Below are positions 16,219-25,399 of a DNA stretch of 64,000 nucleotides, piece after piece. Position 1 is the stretch's first letter. Every line of letters begins with the position of its first letter. Origin of the DNA: Cyanobacteria bacterium FACHB-502 (lineage in GTDB: Bacteria; Cyanobacteriota; Cyanobacteriia; Elainellales; Elainellaceae); assembly GCA_014695325.1 (NCBI GenBank), contig JACJNZ010000092.1, positions 62,001-126,000 of the forward strand, written 5' to 3'. Under the pieces are notes generated by a model that ran no database searches, was not told the DNA's origin, and was given only the letters and a program-made list of their open reading frames with translations. The position numbers and the translations under genes are program-made.

Positions 16219-18849
16219 CTACAGAGCTGCCAGCAGTTCTGCCGAAAGGCGCTTCAGTGCCAACCGCTCGTTTTCGATATCGACGTAGATCGTATCGCCG
16301 TCGTGGAATTCTCCGCGCAGAATGGCTTTAGCGATCGGCGTTTCCAGTTCGCGCTGGATGGCTCGCTTGAGGGGGCGTGCGCCAAATACCGGGTCGTAGC
16401 CCACTTCTGCCAGGAAGTCGAGGGCAGCTTCGGACAAGCGGAGCGACATCTTGCGATCGTCCAAACGCTGGGACAGACGATTGACCTGAAGCTGGACAAT
16501 TTGCCGCAATTCAGAGCGTTGCAGGCTGTGGAAGATGATCAGCTCATCTACCCGGTTCAGGAACTCTGGGCGGAAGTTCGATCGCAGAGCATCCATCACG
16601 CGCGATCGCATTTCCTCGTAAAGTTCATCGTTGCCTGCCAGGTCGAGAATGTACTGCGACCCAATGTTGCTGGTCATGATGATCACGGTGTTCTTGAAAT
16701 CGACCGTGCGACCCTGCGAGTCCGTCACGCGACCGTCATCGAGGATTTGCAGCATGATGTTGAACACATCGGGATGTGCTTTCTCAATCTCATCAAACAA
16801 AATTACCGCATAGGGACGACGACGAATCGCCTCGGTCAGCTGACCGCCTTCCTCATATCCCACATATCCGGGAGGCGCACCGATCAAACGAGAAACGGCG
16901 TGCTTCTCCATGTACTCAGACATATCGATTCGCACCATTGCTTCTTCGGTGTCAAACAGGTATGCCGCCAGAGCCTTCGCCAATTCCGTCTTACCGACCC
17001 CGGTCGGACCCAGGAAGATAAAGCTGGCGATCGGTCGATTGGGGTCAGCCAACCCAGCACGAGAACGCTGAATTGCGTCTGCAACTGCCGTCACTGCCTC
17101 ATGTTGACCCACAACGCGCCGATGCAGCTCGTCTTCCAGGTACAGGAGTTTCTGCATTTCAGACTCGACCAGCTTGCTCACCGGGATGCCCGTCCACTTG
17201 GAAATGATTTCCGCAATGTCGGACTCGGTCACTTCTTCGCGCAGCATTGATTTACCGCTGGTTTGCGTCTCGGTCAGCCGCTTTTCAGCTTCTTGCAGCT
17301 TGCGTTGCAGGTCGGTGAGTTTGCCGTATTTCAGTTCCGCTGCGCGGTTGAGGTCGTAGTCGCGCTCCGCCTGCTGCACTTCCAGGTTGACGCGATCGAT
17401 CTCTTCTTTGAGCGTCTGGATCTCAGTGATCACTTCCTTCTCGGACTGCCACTGAGCATTCAGCGTAGTATGCTCTTCCTTCAGATCAGACAGCTCTTTG
17501 TCAAGGCGATCGAGCCGTTCGCGGGAACCCGCATCGCTTTCTTTTTGCAGCGACAGCTTTTCCATTTCAAGCTGAAGGATTTTGCGATCGACCTCATCCA
17601 GTTCCTCCGGCTTAGAAGTGATTTCCATTTTCAGCTTGGCAGCTGCTTCGTCTACCAAGTCAATGGCTTTGTCTGGCAGGAAGCGATCGGAGATATAGCG
17701 GTTCGACAGGGTAGCCGCAGCCACCAGCGAAGAGTCGGAAATCTTGACTCCGTGGTGAACCTCGTACCGTTCCTTGAGACCCCGCAAGATCGAGATCGTG
17801 TCTTCCACCGAAGGCTGATCCACATACACCTGCTGGAATCGCCGCTCCAGGGCTGCGTCCTTCTCGATGTACTTGCGGTATTCGTCCAGCGTGGTCGCAC
17901 CAATACAGCGGAGTTCCCCTCTTGCCAGCATGGGTTTAAGCAGGTTTCCCGCATCCATCGCGCCCTGGGTTGCCCCTGCACCGACAACAGTGTGAATTTC
18001 ATCGATAAATAGAATAATGCTGCCATTGGAATCCGTGACTTCCTTTAGCACTGCCTTGAGCCGCTCCTCAAACTCGCCGCGAAACTTGGCTCCGGCGATC
18101 AGTGCACCCATGTCCAGCGCGATCAGCTTGCGGTCTTTCAGCGATTCGGGCACGTCACCCGCCAGAATGCGCTGTGCCAGTCCTTCCGCGATCGCCGTCT
18201 TACCCACGCCCGGTTCGCCAATCAGCACAGGGTTATTCTTCGTGCGGCGCGAGAGAATTTGAATCGTGCGGCGAATTTCGTCATCGCGTCCAATCACCGG
18301 ATCAAGCTTGCCCTGACGCGCCGCCTCGGTCAGATCCCTCCCATACTTCTCTAGAGCTTCGTACTTGCCCTCTGGGTTTTGATCCGTCACTTTCTGGTTT
18401 CCTCTTACCTGATCCACAGTATTCTTTAGTCTATTCTCGTTTAGCTTAAATTCCTGGAACAAGCTCTTGCCGAAGCGATCGTCTCTTGCATACGCCAGCA
18501 GCAGGTGTTCGACCGAAATATACTCGTCGCCATACTCTTTCCGCAGCGTTTCAGCCCGATCGAGCAGAGTATCGAGTGAGCGACCCAGATACACCGAACT
18601 GCCTGCACCCGACACTTTCGGCTGTTTTTGAATGTATTTTTCCGTGTACTCGCGGACGCGCTGCACGTTCACACCGAGCTTGTTTAGAATACTCGTTGCC
18701 AGTCCTTCTGGCTGCTCCAGAATCGCCAGCATCAAATGCTCTGACTCAAGCTGCTGATGCTGTGCCTGTTTTGCAATATCGGGAGTCCGAACGATCGCCT
18801 CCCACGCTTTCTCAGTGAATTGATTTGGGTTAGTTGGCTGCATAGGCAC
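16219..18849 (-). CDS. clpB: ATP-dependent disaggregase ClpB
   Basis: An 876-residue Hsp100 AAA+ protein of normal ClpB length. Order: N-terminal Clp_N repeats ([20 protein letters not shown] onward), first AAA domain with Walker [16 protein letters not shown] (about 206-220) and Walker [10 protein letters not shown], the coiled-coil M domain (about 400-530) that marks ClpB rather than ClpC/ClpA, second AAA domain with Walker [16 protein letters not shown] and Walker [21 protein letters not shown], and the C-terminal D2-small domain. It has no ClpP-binding loop that I can see, in keeping with ClpB. It rescues aggregated proteins with DnaK in the cytosol. Single gene with its own terminator; no CIRCE element was seen upstream. 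Confidence 0.97.
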   Translation of the reverse strand: MPMQPTNPNQFTEKAWEAIVRTPDIAKQAQHQQLESEHLMLAILEQPEGLATSILNKLGVNVQRVREYTEKYIQKQPKVSGAGSSVYLGRSLDTLLDRAETLRKEYGDEYISVEHLLLAYARDDRFGKSLFQEFKLNENRLKNTVDQVRGNQKVTDQNPEGKYEALEKYGRDLTEAARQGKLDPVIGRDDEIRRTIQILSRRTKNNPVLIGEPGVGKTAIAEGLAQRILAGDVPESLKDRKLIALDMGALIAGAKFRGEFEERLKAVLKEVTDSNGSIILFIDEIHTVVGAGATQGAMDAGNLLKPMLARGELRCIGATTLDEYRKYIEKDAALERRFQQVYVDQPSVEDTISILRGLKERYEVHHGVKISDSSLVAAATLSNRYISDRFLPDKAIDLVDEAAAKLKMEITSKPEELDEVDRKILQLEMEKLSLQKESDAGSRERLDRLDKELSDLKEEHTTLNAQWQSEKEVITEIQTLKEEIDRVNLEVQQAERDYDLNRAAELKYGKLTDLQRKLQEAEKRLTETQTSGKSMLREEVTESDIAEIISKWTGIPVSKLVESEMQKLLYLEDELHRRVVGQHEAVTAVADAIQRSRAGLADPNRPIASFIFLGPTGVGKTELAKALAAYLFDTEEAMVRIDMSEYMEKHAVSRLIGAPPGYVGYEEGGQLTEAIRRRPYAVILFDEIEKAHPDVFNIMLQILDDGRVTDSQGRTVDFKNTVIIMTSNIGSQYILDLAGNDELYEEMRSRVMDALRSNFRPEFLNRVDELIIFHSLQRSELRQIVQLQVNRLSQRLDDRKMSLRLSEAALDFLAEVGYDPVFGARPLKRAIQRELETPIAKAILRGEFHDGDTIYVDIENERLALKRLSAELLAAL

Positions 18850-19164
18850 TGAGGGGAATGAAGAATCGCAGGGTCATACTTTTAGCAGTGATGGGGATGC
18901 CGCTCACCTGCCACTCAATACCACTGACCCCAGTGACTTTATTTTAGGGAGAATTATGAAGACGAGGCGATCGGGCATCACACCTTTTGATGGCGTAATC
19001 TCGTCCCTTCGTGAAGGATTATGACTAGGCAGATAAAGGATTGGCGCGGGTAGCGTGTAATCGTTCTACAGAAGTTTCTGCGCTCTACACATCACGAGCA
19101 ACGCTTGAGCGGATTCCACTGCTTTCTATTCAGTTCAATTCACGCTATTTAATTCACGGTGCGA
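18850..19164. other. Intergenic region upstream of clpB
   Basis: No gene seen. It must contain the clpB heat-shock promoter and the 3' side of the DoxX gene. I looked for a CIRCE inverted repeat (TTAGCACTC-N9-GAGTGCTAA) and did not find one. Confidence 0.4.
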
Positions 19165-19590
19165 TTAACCTTCCTGCCTCAGCGAAGCAGATGATTTTGC
19201 CCTTGTTCTTCTCCTGGATGCGTCGATACTCCAGATCCCTGGACCATGAGCCGCAATATAGAGAAAAAGGAAACAGTAGAGCATGGCTAACTCACCTCCG
19301 TTAACGATCGGGAGAAAGCCTTTTGAAGCATGCAGCATAAAGTAAGCGACTGCCATTTCACCGCTGGCAATAAAGGCCGCATAGCTTGTCAGCAGTCCGA
19401 TCGCAATCAATAAGCCGCAAACTAACTCCAGCAGTCCCCCAAATCCCAGGAATGAGGTGATGGAGAGGGGTGGTTTACCACCTGGAATACCCAATATCTT
19501 TTGAGTGCCATGCAGAGCAAAGGACAATCCTGCAACGATTCGCAAAATTGCGTAAATGTAGGGGGAGTAGCGGGCAAGAAATGGATTCAT
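19165..19590 (-). CDS. DoxX family membrane protein
   Basis: A 141-residue protein with four predicted membrane helices: ILRIVAGLSFALHGTQKILG, ITSFLGFGGLLELVCGLLIA, YAAFIASGEMAVAYFMLHA and GELAMLYCFLFLYIAAHGPG. The first helix with HGTQK and the last with AAHGPG are hallmarks of the DoxX family. Family members are small inner-membrane proteins linked to redox or thiol stress in several bacteria; the activity here is unknown. Another, shorter DoxX-like protein is encoded on the other strand 440 bases away. ATG at 19590. Confidence 0.85.
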   Translation of the reverse strand: MNPFLARYSPYIYAILRIVAGLSFALHGTQKILGIPGGKPPLSITSFLGFGGLLELVCGLLIAIGLLTSYAAFIASGEMAVAYFMLHASKGFLPIVNGGELAMLYCFLFLYIAAHGPGIWSIDASRRRTRAKSSASLRQEG

Positions 19591-20030
19591 ATTTCTCAGT
19601 ATTTTTCAGTTCGTAGGTTGTTTGTTTACTCTAGAAGAGATTAGTACGCAGAGTGGACTTCGATCGCCTGAAAGACCTGCTGCAATTGATGCAGTAAACC
19701 TCGCAGGCTGCCGATGTCGGCTTGGGGTTAACTTGTTCAGCAGCAATCTGGTTAGTTATCAAAATTCATTCATTTCTACTTCTTCCTTAAGATGGGTTTT
19801 GCTAAACCAGTTTGTAATAGATTAGCTTATCTGAACTAGCGCGATCGCCTGCTCTCTCATCTCATGATTCTGTCATTCAGGCAGTTGGTGAAGCAAGTTC
19901 CCTATAGACGATCGCAGCTTTAACTCACCCAAGTTAGTAGAAGCCAAAGACAATCAACTCAGAATTGATTTAGCCGAATATATTAGCTAAATACAAAGCA
20001 CAGATTTTTGTTCATTTTTTGTTCAGCAGT
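19591..20030. other. Divergent promoter region, no gene seen
   Basis: This gap separates two divergently transcribed DoxX-like genes and must hold both promoters. Open frames in it are short and not protein-like. No clear operator repeat was spotted. Confidence 0.4.
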
Positions 20031-20495
20031 ATGATGCAGCAGTACAAACCGCTCTTTCGGTTCATTCTTGCCCTGGCAGTGGTGGCGATCGGTGCTACGC
20101 ATTTTACCAGCCCAGACTCCCACATTAGAATTGTGCCATCCGTCCTTCCTCATCCCTTGGCACTGGTCTATGGGAGTGGAGTGATTGAGATCCTTGCTGG
20201 AATTGGGTTGCTCATTCCTCGTGCCAGTCATGCAGCCGCTTGGGTTTTGGTTGTACTTTTCATTGCTATTTTTCCAGCGAACCTCAACCAGGCAATTCAT
20301 AATATTCCAGTCTCAGCAATGCCGCATGATCCGCCGCTGATTTGGTTGCGTTTTCCTTTTCAGGTCTGCTTAGTCCTTTGGGCTTGGTGGCTGACTAGAG
20401 CCGATGAGGCTGTAGAAACAATGGGCGCGATCGAGCCAGACTCTGATACACCTAAAATCATCCCTGAGAGCAAGGTAAATTCCAATGAACGGTAG
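20031..20495 (+). CDS. DoxX-like membrane protein
   Basis: A 154-residue protein with four hydrophobic segments: LFRFILALAVVAIGATHFTS, PLALVYGSGVIEILAGIGLL, AAWVLVVLFIAIFPANLNQA and a last one ending QVCLVLWAWWLT, then a polar acidic tail. 'GATHF' in helix 1 and 'GxxEIxAGxGLL' in helix 2 match the DoxX-like/DUF4260-type small membrane proteins. ATG at 20031 is used; the frame extends to a TTG 12 bases earlier. It leads a string of small plus-strand genes typical of stress-linked accessory genes. Confidence 0.7.
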   Translation: MMQQYKPLFRFILALAVVAIGATHFTSPDSHIRIVPSVLPHPLALVYGSGVIEILAGIGLLIPRASHAAAWVLVVLFIAIFPANLNQAIHNIPVSAMPHDPPLIWLRFPFQVCLVLWAWWLTRADEAVETMGAIEPDSDTPKIIPESKVNSNER

Positions 20496-20522
20496 CAACT
20501 TGGGTGGTAAAGGAGAATTACA

Positions 20523-20618
20523 ATGCAATTGAATTTAATGCTGCTCTGGATCACGCTTTCGTTTGTCGTTGTTGGAGCAATCATGCTGCTGCTGCAACCC
20601 GTGATCGATTTCCATTAA
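20523..20618 (+). CDS. Single-helix 31-residue membrane peptide
   Basis: A very small open frame starting MQLNLMLLWITLSF and ending LLLQPVIDFH, almost wholly one hydrophobic helix. It follows the DoxX-like gene by 27 bases and has a strong AAAGGAG Shine-Dalgarno eight bases before ATG, better than many larger genes here. No family recognised; the ribosome site and membrane-helix composition make translation likely. Confidence 0.5.
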   Translation: MQLNLMLLWITLSFVVVGAIMLLLQPVIDFH

Positions 20619-20818
20619 ACCAGGCAATCAGAGCAACAAGAGAAATACCGGAAGTGTAAATCACCCTAGCCTTCTGACCCTGGCAGTTATGACGTAGCAG
20701 TGTTGTAGATTGCCAGGCAGGAATTTGAAGCACTGCGATCCGTCATTGGAAAGACGTTATCGGGGGGCAATCTTTTTAGGATCGTCCGCAACGCAAGAAT
20801 TTAGCTTAAGGCAGAACA

Positions 20819-21037
20819 ATGACAAAGCAGTTTAAGAAGGGCGACAAGGTTGAATGGGATTCTTCGGGTGGAACCACTCATGGCGTGATTAAAGAAATTA
20901 TCACTGAACCCACCGATTTCAAGAATCATCATTTTGAAGCATCGAAGGACAAACCTGAGTATTTAGTTGAAAGTGAAAAAAGCGGCAAAGAAGCAATTCA
21001 TAAAGCCGAAGAACTGAGGAAAGTGAAAGAGAAGTAG
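20819..21037 (+). CDS. DUF2945 / hypervirulence-associated Tudor-domain protein
   Basis: A 72-residue protein, FKKGDKVEWDSSGGTTHGVI followed by KDKPEYLVESEKSGKEAIHK, the pattern of DUF2945 (HVA1, a small Tudor/SH3-like barrel). Highly charged and cytosolic. Function unknown; family members often sit beside DUF3140 and general-stress genes, as here: the DUF3140 gene starts one base after this stop, so the two are surely co-transcribed. Confidence 0.85.
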   Translation: MTKQFKKGDKVEWDSSGGTTHGVIKEIITEPTDFKNHHFEASKDKPEYLVESEKSGKEAIHKAEELRKVKEK

Positions 21038-21038
21038 C

Positions 21039-21308
21039 ATGGTACACCACACGGACACCGAAAACGAAACCGTTCTACGCGAATTTCGAGAAGCGGTTAA
21101 TATGCCTGCGAAGGAACTTGAACACTGGCTAAAAACCGAAGAGTCGCAGTCGGTAGGCATGAAAGAACACGAAGGTGACGAATCTACGGGACATCAAACA
21201 GGTCGTCATCTCGTAGAACTACTGCACAAGAAACGGTCAGACTACAGCGAGGATGACTATAACCAGATGCGCCGTGTGGTGAGCTATATTCATCGTCATT
21301 CTGCATAA
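21039..21308 (+). CDS. DUF3140 domain protein
   Basis: An 89-residue charged protein: REFREAVNMPAKELEHWLKT, GDESTGHQTGRHLVELLHKK and DYNQMRRVVSYIHRH are the conserved segments of DUF3140, a family described with DNA-binding or stress annotation but no proven role. It begins one base after the stop of the DUF2945 gene, a pairing seen in many actinobacteria, proteobacteria and cyanobacteria, suggesting a functional pair that has moved together. ATG at 21039. Confidence 0.85.
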   Translation: MVHHTDTENETVLREFREAVNMPAKELEHWLKTEESQSVGMKEHEGDESTGHQTGRHLVELLHKKRSDYSEDDYNQMRRVVSYIHRHSA

Positions 21309-21428
21309 AGACTGGATGGAGATATCACTCATACTCGCTGGCGGTATTCATTAAAGAACTGGGGACATGAACCGCTCAAAGATTAAAGTTCAGCACAAGT
21401 TCAGCATAAGTTCAGCAGGAGCAGTACG

Positions 21429-21935
21429 ATGCGATCGAATGAACAACGCTACCGTGACCGAGTAGAGCAGAACGATGCTCACGATAGAGAGCTTGTAGAT
21501 GATCATCTAAGTTCCTCTGTTCAAACGGATGACCCAACATCAAACCAGCGCAATCAGGATGAGATAGCAGAACGCTTTATGCGATCGCTACAGCAAATTG
21601 AAGTAACCGGAGACGTTGAACCACTTGTTGCTTTGTTTGCAGACAACGCGGATGTTCTTAATCTGGCAATGTCTGAACCGCTTCAGGGACAGCAGCACAT
21701 TCGGCAGTTCTGGCAAAAATATCTGTCGGTGTTCGATCGCATTCATTCCCGTTTTACCCATGTGGCAGAGGGAAACGGAACGATTACGCTGGAATGGATT
21801 TCAGAAGGAGCTTTGTCATCGGGCGAACCTTTCAGCTATCGAGGGGTAAGCATTCTGGAAACGAAGAATGGGCGAGTGCAACATTTTCGCACTTACTATG
21901 ATTCCGCCGCATTCTTGCCGCAAGGCGCAAAATAG
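21429..21935 (+). CDS. SnoaL-like / NTF2-like domain protein
   Basis: A 168-residue protein with a polar N-terminal stretch of about 45 residues and an NTF2-like cone domain: AERFMRSLQQIEVTGDVEPL, ALFADNADVLNL, LQGQQHIRQFWQKYL, RFTHVAEGNGTITLEW and VSILETKNGRVQHFRTYYDS are all in the places expected for SnoaL_2. This fold binds small hydrophobic ligands or acts as an isomerase/cyclase; the substrate cannot be inferred. It follows DUF2945-DUF3140 on the same strand with a 120-base gap. ATG at 21429. Confidence 0.75.
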   Translation: MRSNEQRYRDRVEQNDAHDRELVDDHLSSSVQTDDPTSNQRNQDEIAERFMRSLQQIEVTGDVEPLVALFADNADVLNLAMSEPLQGQQHIRQFWQKYLSVFDRIHSRFTHVAEGNGTITLEWISEGALSSGEPFSYRGVSILETKNGRVQHFRTYYDSAAFLPQGAK

Positions 21936-22068
21936 CCACAGCCTTGTGCCCTGCGACTGCATCTCGCATCCATTGTGGTCGCCTGTATGCCGTCCTCTAA
22001 CTTGTTGATATTGCAGGCATCTATGCCCACAGAGCGAGGATCGGGCGATCGCTTCTTCAGCACTATGA

Positions 22069-22257
22069 GATTGTGACTTTGCAACACGAGCAAACCTGCC
22101 TCACCTTCTCATCTATCCAATTAATCAGGATTTAGATGTGTCTACTGCGTTTCGCTGTCATGATGGCGAAATGTTTCTCTCGACTGGATTCCGCGTTCTC
22201 CAGGTTGGTCTGCTCGGTGTATCAGTTTCGACCTATCTGATTGATGAAACGGCATAA
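22069..22257 (+). other. Unrecognised 62-codon open frame before the oxidoreductase
   Basis: The 335-base spacer 21936-22271 holds an open frame ending TAA at 22255-22257 that reads as plausible protein (CHDGEMFLSTGFRVLQVGLL, then STYLIDET) but lacks an ATG near its beginning and has no family I know. It may be the remnant of a gene; the adjacent oxidoreductase starts 14 bases later. Confidence 0.3.
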
Positions 22258-22271
22258 TCGGAGAAACTTCA

Positions 22272-23405
22272 ATGACTTCTTCTCAAAACCCATCTGCAAA
22301 CAATCATCACAAAATTCGCTATGCCATTGTTGGACTTGGCTGGTTTGCCCAGCAAGCTGCAATGCCCGCCTTTTCCCAATCCGAGAATTCTGAGCTAGTC
22401 GCCCTTGTTTCTGACGACCCGACTAAGCTTCAGGAGCTGGGTCAGAAGTACAACGTACAACATACCTATCCCTACGAGCAGTACGAAGAGTGCCTGACCA
22501 GCGGCGCAGTAGATGCCGTTTATATTGCGCTGCCGAACCACCTGCACCGCGAATATACCGTGCGAGCTGCCGAGCAGGGAATTCATGTGCTATGCGAAAA
22601 GCCAATGGCAGTCACCGCAGAAGAATGTGAGGAAATGATTTCCACTTGCGAAAGCAAAAACGTCAAGCTAATGATTGCCTATCGCTTACACCTGGAACCC
22701 GCCAATCTAGAAGCGATCGAAGTGGTGCAATCCGGGCAGATCGGCGAGCCGCGCATTTTTAACTCGGTCTTCACCCAACAGGTGACTGACGAAAGCAACA
22801 TTCGTTTACAGCATGAAACAGGGGGTGGCACGCTCGACGACATTGGAATCTACTGCATCAATGCAGCGCGGTATTTATTCCAGGACGAACCCACTGAAGT
22901 GTTTGCCTTTGCTGCCAACCGTGGAGAAAAGCGATTCAGCGAAGTCGAAGAAATGGTGACCGCAATTTTGCGCTTCTCGAATGAACGACTGGCAACCTTT
23001 ACTGTCAGCTTTGGCGCAGCTTCGGTTTCAACTTATCAGGTGGTTGGAACCAAAGGCGATTTGCGGTTAGATCCTGCCTATAGCTGGAACGGGGAACTGA
23101 AGCATTACCTCACAATCAACGGTGAAACTCAGGAACGCAGTTTCCCAGACCACAGCCAGCTTGCTGCTGAGTTCACCTATTTCTCGAACTGTATTCTCCA
23201 AGATTCACAGCCAGAGCCATCGGGACAAGAAGGTTTAAACGATGTTCGCATTATTCGCTCGCTTTACCAATCGATCAAAACCGGTCAGCCGGTGAAGATT
23301 GCGCGGCTAGATGAGCATCAGCGTCCGACAGTGGATCAGGCGATCGCGTCCCCTCCCAATCCAGAGCAGCCTGACTTGGTAAATGCTGCCACTCCTAGCA
23401 ATTGA
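22272..23405 (+). CDS. Gfo/Idh/MocA family NAD(P)-dependent oxidoreductase
   Basis: A 377-residue enzyme. The N-terminal Rossmann fold begins IRYAIVGLGWFAQQAAMPAF with the G-x-G-x-x-A loop at about 18-23. AVYIALPNHLHREYTVRAAE and VLCEKPMAVTAEECEEMI follow; EKP holds the family's catalytic Lys at about residue 109. The C-terminal alpha/beta domain contains HETGGGTLDDIGIYCINAAR with the usual GG-x-x-x-D-x-G-x-Y/H motif. Relatives oxidise sugar or inositol-type substrates (glucose-fructose oxidoreductase type); which sugar is not evident. ATG at 22272 behind GGAGA. The isochorismatase fragment overlaps its last four bases. Confidence 0.9.
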   Translation: MTSSQNPSANNHHKIRYAIVGLGWFAQQAAMPAFSQSENSELVALVSDDPTKLQELGQKYNVQHTYPYEQYEECLTSGAVDAVYIALPNHLHREYTVRAAEQGIHVLCEKPMAVTAEECEEMISTCESKNVKLMIAYRLHLEPANLEAIEVVQSGQIGEPRIFNSVFTQQVTDESNIRLQHETGGGTLDDIGIYCINAARYLFQDEPTEVFAFAANRGEKRFSEVEEMVTAILRFSNERLATFTVSFGAASVSTYQVVGTKGDLRLDPAYSWNGELKHYLTINGETQERSFPDHSQLAAEFTYFSNCILQDSQPEPSGQEGLNDVRIIRSLYQSIKTGQPVKIARLDEHQRPTVDQAIASPPNPEQPDLVNAATPSN

Positions 23406-23545
23406 AACCGCTAAGTCAAACAACGGGTGGGAACAGGGTGTCTGGGTCAACCCAATCCACAGAAGCATTGCGCGGGCTGACAGGCAGAGGACATTCAAAT
23501 TTCTTTTGCCGATGTTGGACTGGTAAATCCCCAAAGCAGTGGATA

Positions 23546-23737
23546 ATGATCGGAAAAGACTGCTTTCAGATATCCTTTCCCCCGTTTCGCCTATTTAAGC
23601 AGCGGCAACAATTGGTAGATTACCTTTGTGATCATCAGCTTCAGCAGGTTGCCGTGGTTGGAATCGACACTGATATGTGCGTCTTACAAATTGCGATGGA
23701 TTTGTGGCGTTATGGATTTGTGGCGTTGCTGAATTAG
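23546..23737 (+). pseudogene. Isochorismatase-like cysteine hydrolase, fragment
   Basis: About 62 codons recognisable as the middle of a small isochorismatase-fold hydrolase: MIGKDCF, then FKQRQQLVDYLCDHQLQQVA and VVGIDTDMCVLQIAMDLW, where the Cys is the catalytic one. The N-terminal D-x-Q part is missing; codons before 23546 do not look related although the frame is open from 23402; and the 3' end stops early after RYGFVALLN. A dispersed repeat lies directly downstream. I take it as a decayed gene. Confidence 0.6.
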
Positions 23738-23764
23738 GATGTGAATGGTGCAAATTTAGCTTCT

Positions 23765-23798
23765 GCATTGCCCCCTAAATCCCCCAGTGCTGGGGGCG
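23765..23798. repeat. Dispersed GC-rich repeat, CCCCCTAAATCCCCC family
   Basis: GCATTGCCCCCTAAATCCCC followed by CAGTGCTGGGGGC; CCCCCAG-TG-CTGGGGG forms a small hairpin. Related copies occur near 31212, 32563, 42883, 43562, 56263 and 60182 in this window, all between genes. Confidence 0.7.
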
Positions 23799-23848
23799 TA
23801 TCATATGCTTATTCAGCAGCAAGAACACAGATAAGATCAACGGATAAC

Positions 23849-24442
23849 TTAAATCTCATAGTGCCATAACTCCTTCTGCTGCAAAATAATTTTTTGGAGT
23901 GGCAACCGCTGAATATATTGCTGCTGCTCAAGCAGGCTCAAAGTTCGGGTGACGGTAATTCGAGTAATGCCAATCAGGTCTGCTAAATCCTGATGCGTTA
24001 GGCGTAGATCAATCAAGCAACCGTCCACCGTGGTTTGACCAAAGCGATCGGCTAACCACTGAAGCAGCCTCAGCAGCATGACATCAGCACGCTTAGAACC
24101 ACGAATGACCATTAGGGCTTCCAGGTAGTTAACATGGGTTAGTAGCGTATCTGCTAAATCCGGAACCTCATTAATTGCGATCGGAGTCGCTTTCACTGGA
24201 GTCAAGCACTCGATTTGATAGGGATTCACTTGAGTTAGCGATCGTCCAACGCAGTTCCCTGCTCCCCAGAGACCGAGTACAATAAGCGTTCCATCCTCTG
24301 ACCAAGTTACTGTTCTGACAAATCCTGATTCAATCTTCCAGAGTATATTGGAGCGGCAGTCAATCACACTACGGGCATTAAATCGGTGAACAGAGAACTG
24401 TGGGGTTGCCTGTTTCCAAGGTGGGAGAGTTACAGCAGTCAT
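23849..24442 (-). CDS. Crp/Fnr family transcription regulator
   Basis: A 197-residue regulator. The N-terminal part resembles a cyclic-nucleotide-binding-type beta-roll (WKIESGFVRTVTWSEDGTLI, LGLWGAGNCVGRSL) but without the Arg-Ser phosphate cassette needed for cAMP, so the effector is unclear. The C-terminal winged helix is typical: DLRLTHQDLADLIGITRITV followed by TRTLSLLEQQQYI. It is last on the minus strand behind the ssu genes, 53 bases past the end of ssuB2, so it may be co-transcribed and regulate sulfonate use. Synechococcus CysR, a regulator of sulfur acquisition, is of this family (known); equivalence is inference. Confidence 0.82.
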   Translation of the reverse strand: MTAVTLPPWKQATPQFSVHRFNARSVIDCRSNILWKIESGFVRTVTWSEDGTLIVLGLWGAGNCVGRSLTQVNPYQIECLTPVKATPIAINEVPDLADTLLTHVNYLEALMVIRGSKRADVMLLRLLQWLADRFGQTTVDGCLIDLRLTHQDLADLIGITRITVTRTLSLLEQQQYIQRLPLQKIILQQKELWHYEI

Positions 24443-24495
24443 CGCTTATTCCTATTGCTGAAATTGTTATTGCTGAGAATTGGGATAAGCAAAAC

Positions 24496-25287
24496 CTAGG
24501 AATGGAACGTGCCCAAAATACGATCGAGAATTTGGGTTTTCAAATCGGCAAAAGCGGCACTTCCAGGATTGCGCAGACGCGGAAGGGGAATCGATAGATC
24601 CAGATCAACGCTGCCATGATTTAAAACAATGACGCGATCGGCAAGATAAACAGCTTCTTCGACATCGTGTGTCACTAAAATGGCAGTGAACTGCTGCTCC
24701 TGCCAGAGCGTTTGGATCAACTGCTGCATCTCAAGCCGGGTCAGGGCATCTAACGCACCCAGGGGTTCATCTAACAGTAGAAGCCGAGGCTGGCTGACCA
24801 GGGCACGTGCAAGAGCAACTCGCTGCCGTTGCCCACCAGAAAGCTGCGTGATCCATGATTGAGATCGATCACCTAAACCAACCTGTTCCAGTGCCCACCG
24901 GCTGCGCTGCCGCCCTTGTTTACTCAAACCTAAGGCTACATTGTCCAGGACTCGCCGCCACGGTAAGAGTCGCGCATCCTGAAACATGATTCTTGTAGTA
25001 GGATTTAATCCATTTACAGGTTGCCCATCCAGGTTAATCTGTCCGTTTGTGGGAGAATCTAATCCAGCAATCAGGCGCAGAAGTGTGCTCTTACCGCAGC
25101 CGCTTCGCCCAACGATCGCAGTAAACTCCCCTGGACGTATCGATAGATTGATCTTTTGTAAAACCGAAACCGAACCAAAGGATTTTTCTAGCTGATGAAT
25201 TCTAATTTCAGTTCCATAACTATGCCTTGATCGATCGTTTTTTTCGTTAGAAAACCGATTCTCAATGGGTTGCCTTAATGTATTCAT
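24496..25287 (-). CDS. Sulfonate/taurine-type ABC importer ATPase, SsuB-like (second copy)
   Basis: A 263-residue ATP-binding subunit. Walker A is [17 protein letters not shown] at about 59-75, the Q-loop region is FQDARLLPW, the signature [15 protein letters not shown], Walker [13 protein letters not shown] and the switch His lies in [11 protein letters not shown]. 'DARLLPW' is typical of the nitrate/sulfonate/taurine (SsuB/TauB) family. It follows its permease by about 110 bases on the same strand and would pair with it. A non-conserved 25-residue N-terminal extension precedes the domain. A second SsuB lies upstream in the same cluster. Confidence 0.88.
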   Translation of the reverse strand: MNTLRQPIENRFSNEKNDRSRHSYGTEIRIHQLEKSFGSVSVLQKINLSIRPGEFTAIVGRSGCGKSTLLRLIAGLDSPTNGQINLDGQPVNGLNPTTRIMFQDARLLPWRRVLDNVALGLSKQGRQRSRWALEQVGLGDRSQSWITQLSGGQRQRVALARALVSQPRLLLLDEPLGALDALTRLEMQQLIQTLWQEQQFTAILVTHDVEEAVYLADRVIVLNHGSVDLDLSIPLPRLRNPGSAAFADLKTQILDRILGTFHS

Positions 25288-25399
25288 ACTCTCCTCCCTA
25301 ATGCCATTGCATCAAATTATTTAGTTATCCAAAAATTTTCTGTTTCTATTCTGGAACCTAGTCATCTCTTGTCTTTCCAACCTTCATTCTCTTATCTTT

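Noticed and set aside
16105-17250. A 381-codon plus-strand open frame opposite clpB
   Set aside because: It is the antisense shadow of a certain clpB gene; it shows no domain, start site or codon pattern of its own.
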